Shown: positions 51,078 to 59,914, numbered from the stretch's first letter. The stretch is 64,000 bases of DNA from Cedecea neteri (GCF_000758305.1 NZ_CP009458.1:806001-870000); one strand, 5' to 3'. Numbers and translations: made by a program. The notes: a model not told the origin generated them from the letters alone.

Positions 51078-52448
51078 TTAACGCCTGTCTTCCGCCAGGG
51101 AGGCAGGTTCCAGCCTGCGGGTTTTGCCGTAGATAATGGTCAACACCGCAGGCACCGTAAACGCCACCGCGATAGCAATCACCTCGTAAATCATCTTCGA
51201 TTCCGGCCCGCTAAACAGCCCCAGTTCGAATACGTTCAGCACCGGCAGGAAGCTGTAGGTTTTCACGCCCAGGAGGCCGGTAATTCCGCCGCCCAGCGCG
51301 GCGCCAATGCAGCCAAATACAAACAGCATGCGGTATTTCAGGTTCACGCCGTACAGCGCCGGTTCGGTAATGCCGAAGAAGGCGGAGAGAGAAGCGGAAA
51401 TCGCAATCTGCTTATCTTTCAGGTTACGGGCAATAAAGATGGCACCAAATACCGCCCCAAACTGCCCCATTACCGCCGACATAAACATCGCCATAATGGT
51501 GTCGTAGCCGTTGACCTGAATGTTAATCAGCGCCAGCGGAATAATGCCCCAGTGCACGCCAAACACCACAAACAGCTGCCCAATCCCCGCTAGCAGCGCG
51601 CCGGAAATCACCGGGCTGAGGTTGTACAGCCAGGCATAGCCGTTGGCGATGCCGACACCAACATAGTCAGCCACCGGACCAATCACGGTAAACACCACAA
51701 AGCCGCTGATGATCAACGACAAACACGGCACGAACACCAGCGCGGCAATCTCCGGGATCACCTTTTTCAGCCAGCGCTCGACGTGGCTCAGGAACAGCAC
51801 GGCAAACACCGCAGGGATCACCGCCCCGCCGTAGATTTTCACATTCAGCGCCAGGCCCATAACGTGGAAGGCACCGGGCACGCTGGCATCCGTCAGCGGG
51901 AAAATCATCGCCGCCGTCAGCGCCAGGGCACTAAATTTATTGGCCTTAAAGCGCTCCGCAGCCGTCACCGCGATAAACAGCGGCAGCATGACGAAAACGC
52001 CGCTGGAAAGTGCATTGAACACGGTGAACACATACGAATGGGTATCCACCAGGTTCATTGTTTGCAGCAAAACCACAATCCCTTTCACCACGCCCACGCC
52101 CGCCAGCACGCCGATGTAAGGCGTGAAGATAGCGGAAAGCGTGGCCAGCAGGCGGTTAATCATCGAGCCCTGCGGCGCAGACTCGGCTTCTGAGGACGGT
52201 TCCCCCATCTGCGCAGTGATAGCCAGAAAGACTTTTTCAACTTTTGGCCCAATCACAATCTGGAATTGCCCCGGGTTTTCAACCAGTTTGACTACCTCCG
52301 GCAGCTTATAAAGCGCGTCTTTATTGATCTTACTTTTATCTTTAATAGTAAAACGCAAACGGGTTGCGCAGTGGGTAAGATGCTCTATATTTTCTGCCTC
52401 GCCGACGTGCTGAATTATCTGTCGGGCAAGTTGACTGAAGGTAGCCAT
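51078..52448 (-). CDS. PTS EIIBC component, glucose/beta-glucoside type, unknown sugar
   Basis: This sugar-PTS permease imports and phosphorylates a sugar. The second ATG (52448) is chosen because GAGGA lies seven bases before it, giving 456 residues. The EIIB domain (about 1-85) has the phosphorylated Cys in THCATRLRFTI near residue 26. The EIIC domain (about 105-445) has ten or so hydrophobic helices with FGITEPALYGVNLKYR, the family substrate loop. No EIIA domain is fused, so it probably uses EIIA-Glc (Crr), as TreB and MurP do. It is 56 bp downstream of the SIS gene. Substrate unknown. Confidence 0.88.
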   Translation of the reverse strand: MATFSQLARQIIQHVGEAENIEHLTHCATRLRFTIKDKSKINKDALYKLPEVVKLVENPGQFQIVIGPKVEKVFLAITAQMGEPSSEAESAPQGSMINRLLATLSAIFTPYIGVLAGVGVVKGIVVLLQTMNLVDTHSYVFTVFNALSSGVFVMLPLFIAVTAAERFKANKFSALALTAAMIFPLTDASVPGAFHVMGLALNVKIYGGAVIPAVFAVLFLSHVERWLKKVIPEIAALVFVPCLSLIISGFVVFTVIGPVADYVGVGIANGYAWLYNLSPVISGALLAGIGQLFVVFGVHWGIIPLALINIQVNGYDTIMAMFMSAVMGQFGAVFGAIFIARNLKDKQIAISASLSAFFGITEPALYGVNLKYRMLFVFGCIGAALGGGITGLLGVKTYSFLPVLNVFELGLFSGPESKMIYEVIAIAVAFTVPAVLTIIYGKTRRLEPASLAEDRR

Positions 52449-52504
52449 AATCATTCCTCAGTAGCAAGGTAGGGACGTTATTATTGTGTAGGGAACACTG
52501 TTTT

Positions 52505-53575
52505 TCAGGCGTAATCGCCCGGCTTCGTTTTACTTTTTACGGATACACCAAAATCGGTAAAGATCCGCTGCGGTAGATTATTACCCTTTGCCTCGGCAAT
52601 ATGGTGCGCCAATATCTGGAACGGGATAACCATAATCAGCGGGGCAATAAACGCATCAACATCGGCTTTAACCGCCAGCGTGCGCGGATCGTTGTCCTCA
52701 CCTAATTTGATGGTGTACACGTAGTCGGTATATTTCTGCTCATAGGCTTTCAGCAGCAATAAACGTTCGCGAGCCACGCCCGGCGTATCAATAAAGAACA
52801 TTCTATGGTTGCCGTTCACTTCGAAATAAGGCCCATGCATAAACGCTTCCAGTTCAACGCCCTGGGACGGCACGCGAATTGTCTCGGCGAACTTGGTTTC
52901 CATCTCTTTGATAACGCCAACGCTCGGCCCGTAGCCAATCGAAGTGAAGCGCGGAGAAGCGGCCAGTTCGGCCTGCCATTTGCTGAAGAAAGCTTCGGTG
53001 TCGGCAATTACGCCCGGAATTGATTTCACCGCAACGTCCAGCTTATGCAGCTCAGCCGCTTCCTGTTCGGCGCTGATCTTCCCGCTGCGGCGAGCGGCAA
53101 ATACACCCAGCAGCATAAATTTCAGGATCGTAGCAACGTACCCTTTGGTGACGTAGCCGACGCGTTCTTCACCAATTTCGATATCGATAACGTGATCCAC
53201 GGCTCGGGCAAGTTCGCTCCCGATTTTGCTGGTGATGCCCAGCGTTTTGACCGAATGAGTCTGCCGAATATGCTGGATAGCGTTGATGGTCGATGTACTT
53301 TCCCCGCTCTGGGAAACGCCTATCACCAAATCCGTGGTGTCACTGAATTTTTCGTAATGCTGAAAGTGGAACGGCTCTTCGACGGTGACACGAATGTCCG
53401 CCAGTTTTTCCACGTAGTATTTCGCGCTTTTGATCGCATTAATGCTGGAGCCCGTGGCCAGCACCAGCCACTCTTTCTGCCCACCGAGCACCGGAAGATC
53501 GGACGGATAGCGAGACAACATGGCGCTTAACGTCGCCTGCTCTTCATGGATGTAGGTCATCATTGTCGGTTTCAT
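52505..53575 (-). CDS. Double-SIS-domain sugar-phosphate isomerase/deglycase, GlmS/FrlB-like
   Basis: SIS-domain proteins bind phosphosugars; this one resembles the isomerase half of GlmS and the fructosamine-6-phosphate deglycases (FrlB, GfrF). The start at 53575 follows AGGAGA and gives 356 residues. The first SIS domain has ATGSSINAIKSAKYYVE near 40 and GVSQSGESTSTINAI near 85, the phosphosugar-binding loops; the second lies from about 195, with YGPSVGVIKEMETKFAE. It would act on the phosphorylated product of the EIIBC downstream, releasing an amine or amino acid. A LacI operator overlaps its promoter. Substrate unknown. Confidence 0.82.
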   Translation of the reverse strand: MKPTMMTYIHEEQATLSAMLSRYPSDLPVLGGQKEWLVLATGSSINAIKSAKYYVEKLADIRVTVEEPFHFQHYEKFSDTTDLVIGVSQSGESTSTINAIQHIRQTHSVKTLGITSKIGSELARAVDHVIDIEIGEERVGYVTKGYVATILKFMLLGVFAARRSGKISAEQEAAELHKLDVAVKSIPGVIADTEAFFSKWQAELAASPRFTSIGYGPSVGVIKEMETKFAETIRVPSQGVELEAFMHGPYFEVNGNHRMFFIDTPGVARERLLLLKAYEQKYTDYVYTIKLGEDNDPRTLAVKADVDAFIAPLIMVIPFQILAHHIAEAKGNNLPQRIFTDFGVSVKSKTKPGDYA

Positions 53576-53591
53576 CAGCTCTCCTGTAATC

Positions 53592-53617
53592 AAAACCTGA
53601 AAACGTTTTCAGGTTTT
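53592..53617 (-). promoter_or_regulatory. 26-bp perfect palindromic operator before the SIS-EIIBC operon
   Basis: AAAACCTGAAAACGTTTTCAGGTTTT is perfectly palindromic around a central CG, the classic LacI/GalR operator form. It lies 17 bp before the SIS start and overlaps or follows a -10 region; a TTGACA (-35, minus strand, 53642-53647) lies upstream. The adjacent LacI-family protein is the probable ligand. Confidence 0.88.
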
Positions 53618-53737
53618 AGGCTAGAGGAGTCCGATAAGGCTTGTCAACGCCAGATCGCGCAACTGTTAACGGGATCAAAAAATAACGTGAGGGGAAGAAA
53701 CGGGCGGATGACTGGAAAAGAGATCCGCCGTTGAAAA

Positions 53738-54784
53738 CTAACAGGATTCGCCGTTCAGTAGTGTAAGAGGAATTTTTTCCACCGCAATACCGGCAGAATT
53801 TTCATTCAATATCGCCATTAACCTTGCCATCACCTCTTTGCCAATCAAAGCATTCTGGTGATCAACGGTGGTAATGCGCGGAATAAAGTATTCGCTACCT
53901 GGGAAATATTCACAGCTCACTATGGCGATATTATCTGGCACAGAGAGATTGTGATCTTTTAGTGCCCGGATCGCGCCTTTGGCGACATGATCGTTAATTG
54001 CCACAATCGCATCCGGCAAGCCTTCATTCGTTGAAATCAGTGTTTCAATTGCCTCGTAGCCATGCTGTAAATAAAAATTATTCAGTACGACGAAACTATT
54101 TTCTACCGGTAAATTCGCAGCTTCCAGTTCGGCACGGAATACCGCTTCCCGCTCACGAGTAATATACACATTCTTCGATCCGCCGATAAAACCAATGCGC
54201 CGATAACCTTTTTCAATCAGGTGCCGAGTGGCTAAGCGCACGCAGCCCGCCTGATCGCGTTCAACGCAGGCATATTCCACCCCCGGCAGTTGGCGCCCGA
54301 CGACCACAACCGGCACGCTAGCGATCAGCTTTTTCAGCTCCTGGAGGTAGGTTTCGCCGATATCGTTGTAGTCGATATTGCCGCCGAGAATGATCACGCC
54401 GTCTATCTGGCTGTCGGTAATGGAATTAAAAATATGTTCTTCGGGCACGACCGGCGCTTCGCGGGAGGCTTTGTTCGCCGATTGGGTGTCGTACAGCGTG
54501 ACCTTGTAGCCCAGCCGCAAACTTTCGTGCTCAATCTGCGCCACCAGCATCACAAAGTAAGGGTTACTGATATCGGAAACGACAATGGCCAGCGTCTGGG
54601 TTTTCTTAGAAATCATCCCACGCGCCAGCAGATTCGGGCTGAAGTTATGCTCCTGAATTACTTTTTCAACCCGGCTACGCGTTTTATCCGCCACCCAGCT
54701 GTTTTTGTTCAGCACCCGGGAGACAGTGGCGATAGACACCTGAGCCAGCTCCGCAATATCCTTGATTGTCAGTGGTTTTTTCAT
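53738..54784 (-). CDS. LacI-family transcriptional repressor of the SIS-EIIBC operon
   Basis: The start at 54784 (MKKPLTIKDIAELAQVSIATVSRVLN) gives 348 residues; the reading frame is open 57 codons further but that stretch lacks homology. The helix-turn-helix is IKDIAELAQVSIATVSRVLNKNSWVADKTRSRV at about residues 7-39, then the hinge NLLARGMISKKTQTLAIVV and a periplasmic-binding-type effector domain. It probably binds the palindrome at 53592 and is released by the sugar phosphate made by the PTS. It is divergent from zntA. Confidence 0.88.
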   Translation of the reverse strand: MKKPLTIKDIAELAQVSIATVSRVLNKNSWVADKTRSRVEKVIQEHNFSPNLLARGMISKKTQTLAIVVSDISNPYFVMLVAQIEHESLRLGYKVTLYDTQSANKASREAPVVPEEHIFNSITDSQIDGVIILGGNIDYNDIGETYLQELKKLIASVPVVVVGRQLPGVEYACVERDQAGCVRLATRHLIEKGYRRIGFIGGSKNVYITREREAVFRAELEAANLPVENSFVVLNNFYLQHGYEAIETLISTNEGLPDAIVAINDHVAKGAIRALKDHNLSVPDNIAIVSCEYFPGSEYFIPRITTVDHQNALIGKEVMARLMAILNENSAGIAVEKIPLTLLNGESC

Positions 54785-54902
54785 CAATTCATTCTCATCC
54801 CGACCTGCGGATAATACTAGGGGAAGCACCGCGGGGAAGCAAAGGCCAATCCTTAAAACTGCCGCCGGCCAGTCAGAAACATCGGGCGATAAAAAAAGAC
54901 GC

Positions 54903-54934
54903 TTGACTCTGGAGTTGACTCCAGAGAGTAACAT
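54903..54934 (+). promoter_or_regulatory. zntA promoter with ZntR operator
   Basis: TTGACT (54903-54908) and TAACAT (54929-54934) are separated by a 20-bp spacer. The spacer forms the dyad ACTCTGGAGT-TG-ACTCCAGAG-AGT, the MerR-type ZntR site of E. coli zntA almost base for base. Zn-bound ZntR would untwist this long spacer to activate. Confidence 0.93.
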
Positions 54935-54969
54935 CGGTAATGAGAAAATTATCATTACCGGAGGGCGCC

Positions 54970-57183
54970 ATGCTCAACACACCTCAAGACGGCAAAAAGC
55001 CACCGCAGTTTGCGTTTGCCAAACTAAGCCCGCTGCAGGCGGAAGGCCCCTCCTGCTGCGCCGATGACGCCTGCTCTGCACAAAAACCAGAGCCAGAAAT
55101 TGCCGACAACGGCAGCCGCTACAGCTGGCACGTCGCGGGGATGGACTGCGCGGCCTGCGCACGCAAAGTGGAAAATGCGGTGAAACAGGTGGGCGATGTG
55201 CAGCAAGTTCAGGTGGTGTTTTCGACTGAAAAACTGCTGGTCAGCGCCTCAAGAGACATCCGCAGCGACGTTGAAAAAGCGGTCAAGGCGGCAGGCTACA
55301 CGCTGAACGACGCCAGCGCACCGAAGCAGGAAAAAAGCAGCAACCTGCAAGAGAACCTGCCGCTGATCCTGCTTATCGTCCTGATGGTGATCAGCTGGGG
55401 GCTTGAGCAATTCAACCATCCGCTCGGCAACCTGGCGTTTATCGCCACCACGCTGGTTGGCTTGTGGCCGATAGCGCGCCAGGCCGTGCGTCTGATTCGC
55501 AGCGGCAACTGGTTCGCCATTGAAACGCTGATGAGCGTCGCCGCAATCGGCGCACTGTTTATCGGCGCCACCGCCGAGGCGGCGATGGTTCTGCTGCTGT
55601 TCCTCATCGGCGAACGCCTCGAGTCCTATGCCGCCAGCCGTGCACGCCGCGGGGTAAGCGCCTTGATGGCACTAAAGCCGGACGTCGCTATTCGCCTCCG
55701 GGACGGCGCGCGCGAAACCGTCGCTCAGGCAGATCTTCGCCCCGGCGACGTGATTGAAGTCGCCGCCGGGGGCCGCCTGCCCGCCGACGGACGCCTGCTC
55801 AGCGGTTTTGCCAGTTTCGACGAAAGTGCCCTAACCGGGGAATCCGTGCCGGTAGAGCGCCAGCAGGGCGAAAAAGTCGCCGCAGGCAGCACCAGCGTGG
55901 ATCGCCTTGTTCAGTTGGAGGTGATTTCCGAGCCCGGCGACAGCGCCATCGACCGTATTTTGCGGCTGATTGAAGAAGCCGAAGAACGCCGCGCGCCTAT
56001 CGAACGCTTTATCGATCGCTTTAGCCGGATTTACACGCCGATCATCATGCTGCTCGCGCTGCTGACCGCCATCATCCCGCCACTGTTCTTCGGCCAGGGC
56101 TGGGAACCGTGGATCTATAAAGGCCTGACGCTGCTGCTGATCGGCTGCCCATGCGCGCTGGTTATCTCCACGCCTGCGGCCATTACTTCCGGTCTTGCCG
56201 CCGCCGCTCGCCGCGGTGCGTTGATTAAAGGCGGGGCCGCGCTGGAACGTCTCGGCCAAATTCAGCAGGTTGCGTTTGATAAAACCGGCACTCTGACGGC
56301 AGGCAAACCTCAGGTTACGGCGATTGCGGTGGAAGAAGGAACAGAAGAAGACCAGCTTCTGGCGCTCGCCGCGGCGGTTGAACAAGGCTCCACCCACCCG
56401 CTGGCGCAGGCCATTGTCAACGCGGCGCAACAGCGCAACTTGCCTCCTGTCGCCGCAGAAAACCACCGCGCGCTCGCCGGGGTTGGCGTAGAAGCCAGCA
56501 TTCAGGGCGAAACGCTGCTGCTCAGTTCCCCGTCCAAACTTGACGGCCAGACACTCAGCGAAACCTGGCAAAGACGTATCGCGAAGCAGGAAGAAGAGGG
56601 CCAGACGGTGATCGTGGTGCTGCGTTCAGGGCAGCTGCTGGGCACCATCGCCATGCGCGATACCCTGCGCAGCGATGCCCGTGAAGCGGTTGCGGCACTC
56701 CACCAGCTCGGGATTCAGGGCGTGATGCTGACGGGAGATAACCCACGTGCGGCAGCGGCAATAGCCAATGAACTGGGCATTGATTACCGTGCCAGCCTGC
56801 TGCCGGCAGACAAAGTGGCGGCGGTGAACAAACTCAATGCCACCGCGCCGCTGGCGATGGTCGGCGACGGCATCAACGATGCTCCGGCGATGAAAGCGGC
56901 CACCATCGGCATCGCGATGGGTAGCGGTACCGACGTCGCGCTGGAAACGGCAGATGCCGCGCTGACCCACAACCGCCTGACCGAACTGGCAGGTATGGTG
57001 CGACTTGCCAGAGCGACCCACAACAACATTCGTCAGAACGTGACGATTGCGTTGGGGCTGAAGGGGATTTTCCTCGTCACCACCCTGCTCGGCCTGACCG
57101 GCCTGTGGCTGGCGGTGCTGGCAGACTCAGGCGCTACCGCACTGGTCACGGCGAACGCCATTCGCCTGCTGCGGAAGAAATAG
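54970..57183 (+). CDS. zntA: Zn(II)/Cd(II)/Pb(II)-exporting P-type ATPase ZntA
   Basis: ZntA exports zinc, cadmium and lead from the cytoplasm. The start at 54970 follows GGAGGG and gives 737 residues (732 in E. coli); ten in-frame codons upstream are rejected. An N-terminal Cys cluster CCADDAC and the heavy-metal domain GMDCAACARK (near residue 57) precede eight transmembrane segments. The CPC motif in LIGCPCALVIS, phosphorylation site DKTGTLT, and the hinge GDGINDAPAMK are all present. It is divergent from the LacI-type gene. Confidence 0.97.
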   Translation: MLNTPQDGKKPPQFAFAKLSPLQAEGPSCCADDACSAQKPEPEIADNGSRYSWHVAGMDCAACARKVENAVKQVGDVQQVQVVFSTEKLLVSASRDIRSDVEKAVKAAGYTLNDASAPKQEKSSNLQENLPLILLIVLMVISWGLEQFNHPLGNLAFIATTLVGLWPIARQAVRLIRSGNWFAIETLMSVAAIGALFIGATAEAAMVLLLFLIGERLESYAASRARRGVSALMALKPDVAIRLRDGARETVAQADLRPGDVIEVAAGGRLPADGRLLSGFASFDESALTGESVPVERQQGEKVAAGSTSVDRLVQLEVISEPGDSAIDRILRLIEEAEERRAPIERFIDRFSRIYTPIIMLLALLTAIIPPLFFGQGWEPWIYKGLTLLLIGCPCALVISTPAAITSGLAAAARRGALIKGGAALERLGQIQQVAFDKTGTLTAGKPQVTAIAVEEGTEEDQLLALAAAVEQGSTHPLAQAIVNAAQQRNLPPVAAENHRALAGVGVEASIQGETLLLSSPSKLDGQTLSETWQRRIAKQEEEGQTVIVVLRSGQLLGTIAMRDTLRSDAREAVAALHQLGIQGVMLTGDNPRAAAAIANELGIDYRASLLPADKVAAVNKLNATAPLAMVGDGINDAPAMKAATIGIAMGSGTDVALETADAALTHNRLTELAGMVRLARATHNNIRQNVTIALGLKGIFLVTTLLGLTGLWLAVLADSGATALVTANAIRLLRKK

Positions 57184-57255
57184 TTTTCGAGGCAGCTTCC
57201 GGTTTTTTACTCCACAAGCAAGGGCAAGGATGCCTCTGTGTAAAAATGAACCCCC

Positions 57256-57312
57256 GCCCATAAGTTGACTGATTGGCAACTTATGGGCATATTAATTGCC
57301 AATCAGTCAACT
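57256..57312. promoter_or_regulatory. Nested inverted repeats before higBA (probable HigA operators)
   Basis: Two inverted repeats share an arm. GCCCATAAGTTG / CAACTTATGGGC (57256-57267 and 57277-57288) and AGTTGACTGATTGGCAA / TTGCCAATCAGTCAACT (57263-57279 and 57296-57312). Both are perfect. They lie directly upstream of the higB start, where HigA normally autorepresses. Confidence 0.75.
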
Positions 57313-57325
57313 TCAGGATGAAGTG

Positions 57326-57636
57326 ATGCATCTGATTACGCTTAAGGCGCTTGTGGAAGCCGGTCAAAAATTCCCAGACATAAGCAGGAACTGCAAATCC
57401 TTGGCAAAGTGCTGGAAAAAGGCTTTTTCCCAACGGCGGAATCACTTAAGCGGGTTTATCCCACGCTGGATAACTTTAAATATCTCGATAAACAATACGT
57501 CATCAACATAGCCGGAAATGAACTCAGGCTGATTGCGCTTATCTTTTTTACCAGCCAGAAGTTCTACATCCGCCACATAATGACGCACAGCGAATACATG
57601 CGATTTACTGAAAAACACCGGGGAAAGAAGCGATGA
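57326..57636 (+). pseudogene. higB: HigB-type mRNA interferase toxin, frameshifted
   Basis: HigB toxins cut mRNA on ribosomes. The first 18 codons from 57326 read MHLITLKALVEAGQKFPD, the HigB start. The family sequence then continues in another frame from about 57379 (HKQELQILGKVLEKGFFPTAESLKRVYP ... LDNFKYLDKQY) to the stop at 57634-57636, as if one base were lost near 57377-57379. Restored, it would be about 103 residues, like E. coli HigB (104). An internal ATG at 57409 could make only the last 75 residues. It overlaps higA by 4 bp. A sequencing error is possible. Confidence 0.82.
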
Positions 57637-58043
57637 TTGCGGATGCACTGAAGGCCACTGAAGCCTTAAAAACAGCAGTTCCGCTGCTGGCGGGCAGCAC
57701 CTGCGAAAAAGATTATCTGGCTGCGCTGGAGCTAGTCGAATATCTGCTCATCAATGACCCAGAAAGTCCCCTGGTTGAGATTCTCAGTAGTAAGATCCAG
57801 GCTTGGGAAAACGCGCAGCCGGACGTGCAGGCATTTCGCGAGGAAATGCAGGCCATACCTGCCGGGATAGCCATACTGAAAACCCTGATGGAGCATCACC
57901 ATTTAAAACAGAGCGATTTTCAGCAAGAAATTGGCAGCAAGTCGATGGTCTCCCGCATTCTCAGCGGTGAACGCCAGCTAACCACCGACCACATCCGCAA
58001 ACTGTCCCGGCGATTTGGCATATCACCCGCTCTCTTTTTCTGA
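57633..58043 (+). CDS. higA: HigA-type antitoxin with helix-turn-helix
   Basis: HigA antitoxins neutralise HigB and repress their own operon. The 136 residues match E. coli HigA (138): an N-terminal toxin-binding region (LAALELVEYLLINDPESPL, near 30-48) and a C-terminal XRE-type helix-turn-helix with EIGSKSMVSRILSGERQLTTDHIRKLSRRFGISPALFF. The gene is intact although the toxin frame is broken, so it may persist as a DNA-binding protein acting on the palindromes upstream. The stop lies 25 bp from the convergent tusA. Confidence 0.92.
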   Translation: MIADALKATEALKTAVPLLAGSTCEKDYLAALELVEYLLINDPESPLVEILSSKIQAWENAQPDVQAFREEMQAIPAGIAILKTLMEHHHLKQSDFQQEIGSKSMVSRILSGERQLTTDHIRKLSRRFGISPALFF

Positions 58044-58068
58044 GCAGCGGATTAGCCTGGGGAGAGAA

Positions 58069-58314
58069 TTAATGGCTCTTACGCAGCAAATAACGGTAAG
58101 GCAGCGCATCGGTTTCGCTGGCGACCAGCTCGTGCTCCATAAAGCGGCAGAAACCGGGAATATCGCGCGTGGTGGCCGGGTCATCGGCTATCACCAGCAG
58201 CGTTTCGCCGACGGGCATATTGCGCACGGTTTTGCGCACCATCATCACCGGCTCCGGGCAGCGCAGGCCAAGAGCATCCAACGTGTGGTCAGGGGTTGCG
58301 AACAAATCGGTCAT
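58069..58314 (-). CDS. tusA: Sulfur carrier protein TusA (SirA)
   Basis: TusA accepts persulfide sulfur from IscS and passes it to TusBCD for 2-thiouridine in tRNA and to molybdenum cofactor synthesis. The 81 residues equal E. coli TusA, with the catalytic Cys19 in LGLRCPEPVMMVRK. It is a monocistronic minus-strand gene, convergent with higA. The higBA insertion separates it from zntA, its neighbour in E. coli. Confidence 0.97.
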   Translation of the reverse strand: MTDLFATPDHTLDALGLRCPEPVMMVRKTVRNMPVGETLLVIADDPATTRDIPGFCRFMEHELVASETDALPYRYLLRKSH

Positions 58315-58488
58315 AGCACTCTCAGGTCGTCAAAAACCGCGCTAGTTTACGCCGGGTAAAATCTGGCGCAAGCCGCGTGAACGATTGCGTTAAAATTAAC
58401 CATTGCATTGAGAAACTAAAGCAGTATCATCCCCGCGCTTTACATTTTTGACTGGGTTCCCTCACCCCACTACTAAAAAGGCTACAAC

Positions 58489-59154
58489 ATGATGCAGTTC
58501 AGCTCTCGCCAGCGCACTAATGCGCTGTTTTGGCTATCGCTTTTTCATTTGCTGGTGATCACCTCCAGTAACTATCTGGTTCAGCTTCCGGTCTCCGTCT
58601 TCGGGTTTCATACCACCTGGGGTGCCTTCAGCTTCCCGTTTATTTTCCTCGCGACTGACCTCACGGTGCGTATTTTTGGCGCTCCGCTGGCGCGGCGGAT
58701 TATTTTCGCGGTGATGATCCCGGCGCTGGTGATTTCCTACGGCATCTCCTCGCTGTTTTACATGGGAAGCTGGCAGGGCTTTGAAGCGTTAATGCACTTC
58801 AACCTGTTTGTTGCCCGTATCGCGGTTGCCAGCTTCATGGCTTACGCGCTCGGCCAGATTCTGGACGTGCACGTCTTTAACCGCCTGCGCCAGAATCACT
58901 GTTGGTGGCTGGCGCCTACGGTGTCCACGCTGTTCGGTAACGTGAGCGATACGCTGTCGTTCTTCTTTATCGCCTTCTGGCGCAGCCCGGACGCCTTTAT
59001 GGCCCAGCACTGGGTGGAAATCGCCGTGGTCGATTACTGCTTCAAAGTCCTTATCAGCCTGATTTTCTTCCTGCCGATGTACGGCGTTCTGCTGAATATG
59101 CTGTTGAAACGCCTCGCAGATAAATCTGAAATCTCCGCGCTGCAGCCTGGTTAA
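58489..59154 (+). CDS. yhhQ: Queuosine precursor (preQ0) transporter YhhQ
   Basis: YhhQ imports the queuosine precursors preQ0 and preQ1 across the inner membrane. The 221 residues have six or seven hydrophobic helices and family motifs NYLVQLPVSVFGFHTTWGAFSFPFIFLATDLTVR near 28-61 and the GNVSDTLSFFF segment near 147. Start could be 58489 or the next Met at 58492. Sequence matches E. coli YhhQ closely. Confidence 0.95.
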   Translation: MMQFSSRQRTNALFWLSLFHLLVITSSNYLVQLPVSVFGFHTTWGAFSFPFIFLATDLTVRIFGAPLARRIIFAVMIPALVISYGISSLFYMGSWQGFEALMHFNLFVARIAVASFMAYALGQILDVHVFNRLRQNHCWWLAPTVSTLFGNVSDTLSFFFIAFWRSPDAFMAQHWVEIAVVDYCFKVLISLIFFLPMYGVLLNMLLKRLADKSEISALQPG

Positions 59155-59226
59155 ACGCGGGCTGAATATCTTGTGTTAAGATGCAGGGATTGGCCTTTTG
59201 GCTTGCTAACGGAAAGGAAGAACGCG

Positions 59227-59784
59227 ATGCGCAAACTGGTAAAATATGTCGGTATTGGCCTGCTGGTAGTGGGTCTTGCCGCCTGTGATAATAACGACAG
59301 CAAAACCGCCACCACCGGCGCGCCGGAAGCCAGCAGCGCCAGCGGTCAGCCAGTTGAACTGCTGGACGGCAAACTGAGCTTTGCCCTGCCAGCGGACATG
59401 AGCGATCAGAGCGGCAAGGTGGGCACCCAGTCCAACAACATGCACGTTTATTCTGACGCAACCGGCCAGAAAGCGGTGATCGTGATTGTCAGCGACAACC
59501 CGACTAGCGACCTTGCCACGCTGGCAAAAGGCCTCGAAGAGCAGCAGCGCGCGCGCGACCCGCAGCTTCAGGTGGTGACCAACAAATCCATCGAGATTAA
59601 AGGCCACACCCTGCAGCAACTGGACAGCGTGATCTCCGCCAAAGGGCAGACCGCGTACTCCTCCATCATTATTGGCAAAGTGGACGATAAACTGCTGACC
59701 ATGCAGATCACGCTGCCTGCGGATAACCAGCAGCTGGCGCAGACCAACGCGGAAAACATCATCAACACCATCGTCATTAAGTAA
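59227..59784 (+). CDS. dcrB: Periplasmic-side lipoprotein DcrB
   Basis: DcrB is an inner membrane lipoprotein needed for phage C1 adsorption/DNA entry and linked to envelope protein maturation. The start at 59227 (MRKLVKYVGIGLLVVGLAACDNND) follows GGAAAGG and gives 185 residues as in E. coli. The lipobox LAAC places the lipidated Cys at residue 20, and Asp at the next position predicts inner membrane retention. A terminator follows. Confidence 0.96.
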   Translation: MRKLVKYVGIGLLVVGLAACDNNDSKTATTGAPEASSASGQPVELLDGKLSFALPADMSDQSGKVGTQSNNMHVYSDATGQKAVIVIVSDNPTSDLATLAKGLEEQQRARDPQLQVVTNKSIEIKGHTLQQLDSVISAKGQTAYSSIIIGKVDDKLLTMQITLPADNQQLAQTNAENIINTIVIK

Positions 59785-59801
59785 TCGCTGCGCGCTACAT
59801 C

Positions 59802-59834
59802 AATGGCTCCGCCTTCGCGGGGCCATTTTTTTCC
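59802..59834 (+). terminator. Rho-independent terminator of dcrB
   Basis: AATGGCTCCGCC, TTCG loop, CGGGGCCATT and seven T residues. It lies 18 bp after the dcrB stop. Confidence 0.95.
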
Positions 59835-59914
59835 TTCATTTTCAGACAGACTGCCGCCGTCGCCCGGCCTGGAAGCACTACACTAAAAGCACCTTTTCCC
59901 GATCGGACCTCTGC

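Noticed and set aside
54785..54955. Longer N-terminus of the LacI-family repressor (57 extra codons)
   Set aside because: The extension lacks similarity to LacI proteins and runs across the zntA promoter on the other strand.
57360..57385. Programmed -1 frameshifting to make full HigB
   Set aside because: The in-frame bases CAA AAA TTC CCA do not form a proper slippery heptamer, and no clear stimulatory hairpin was seen just downstream. A plain deletion is simpler.
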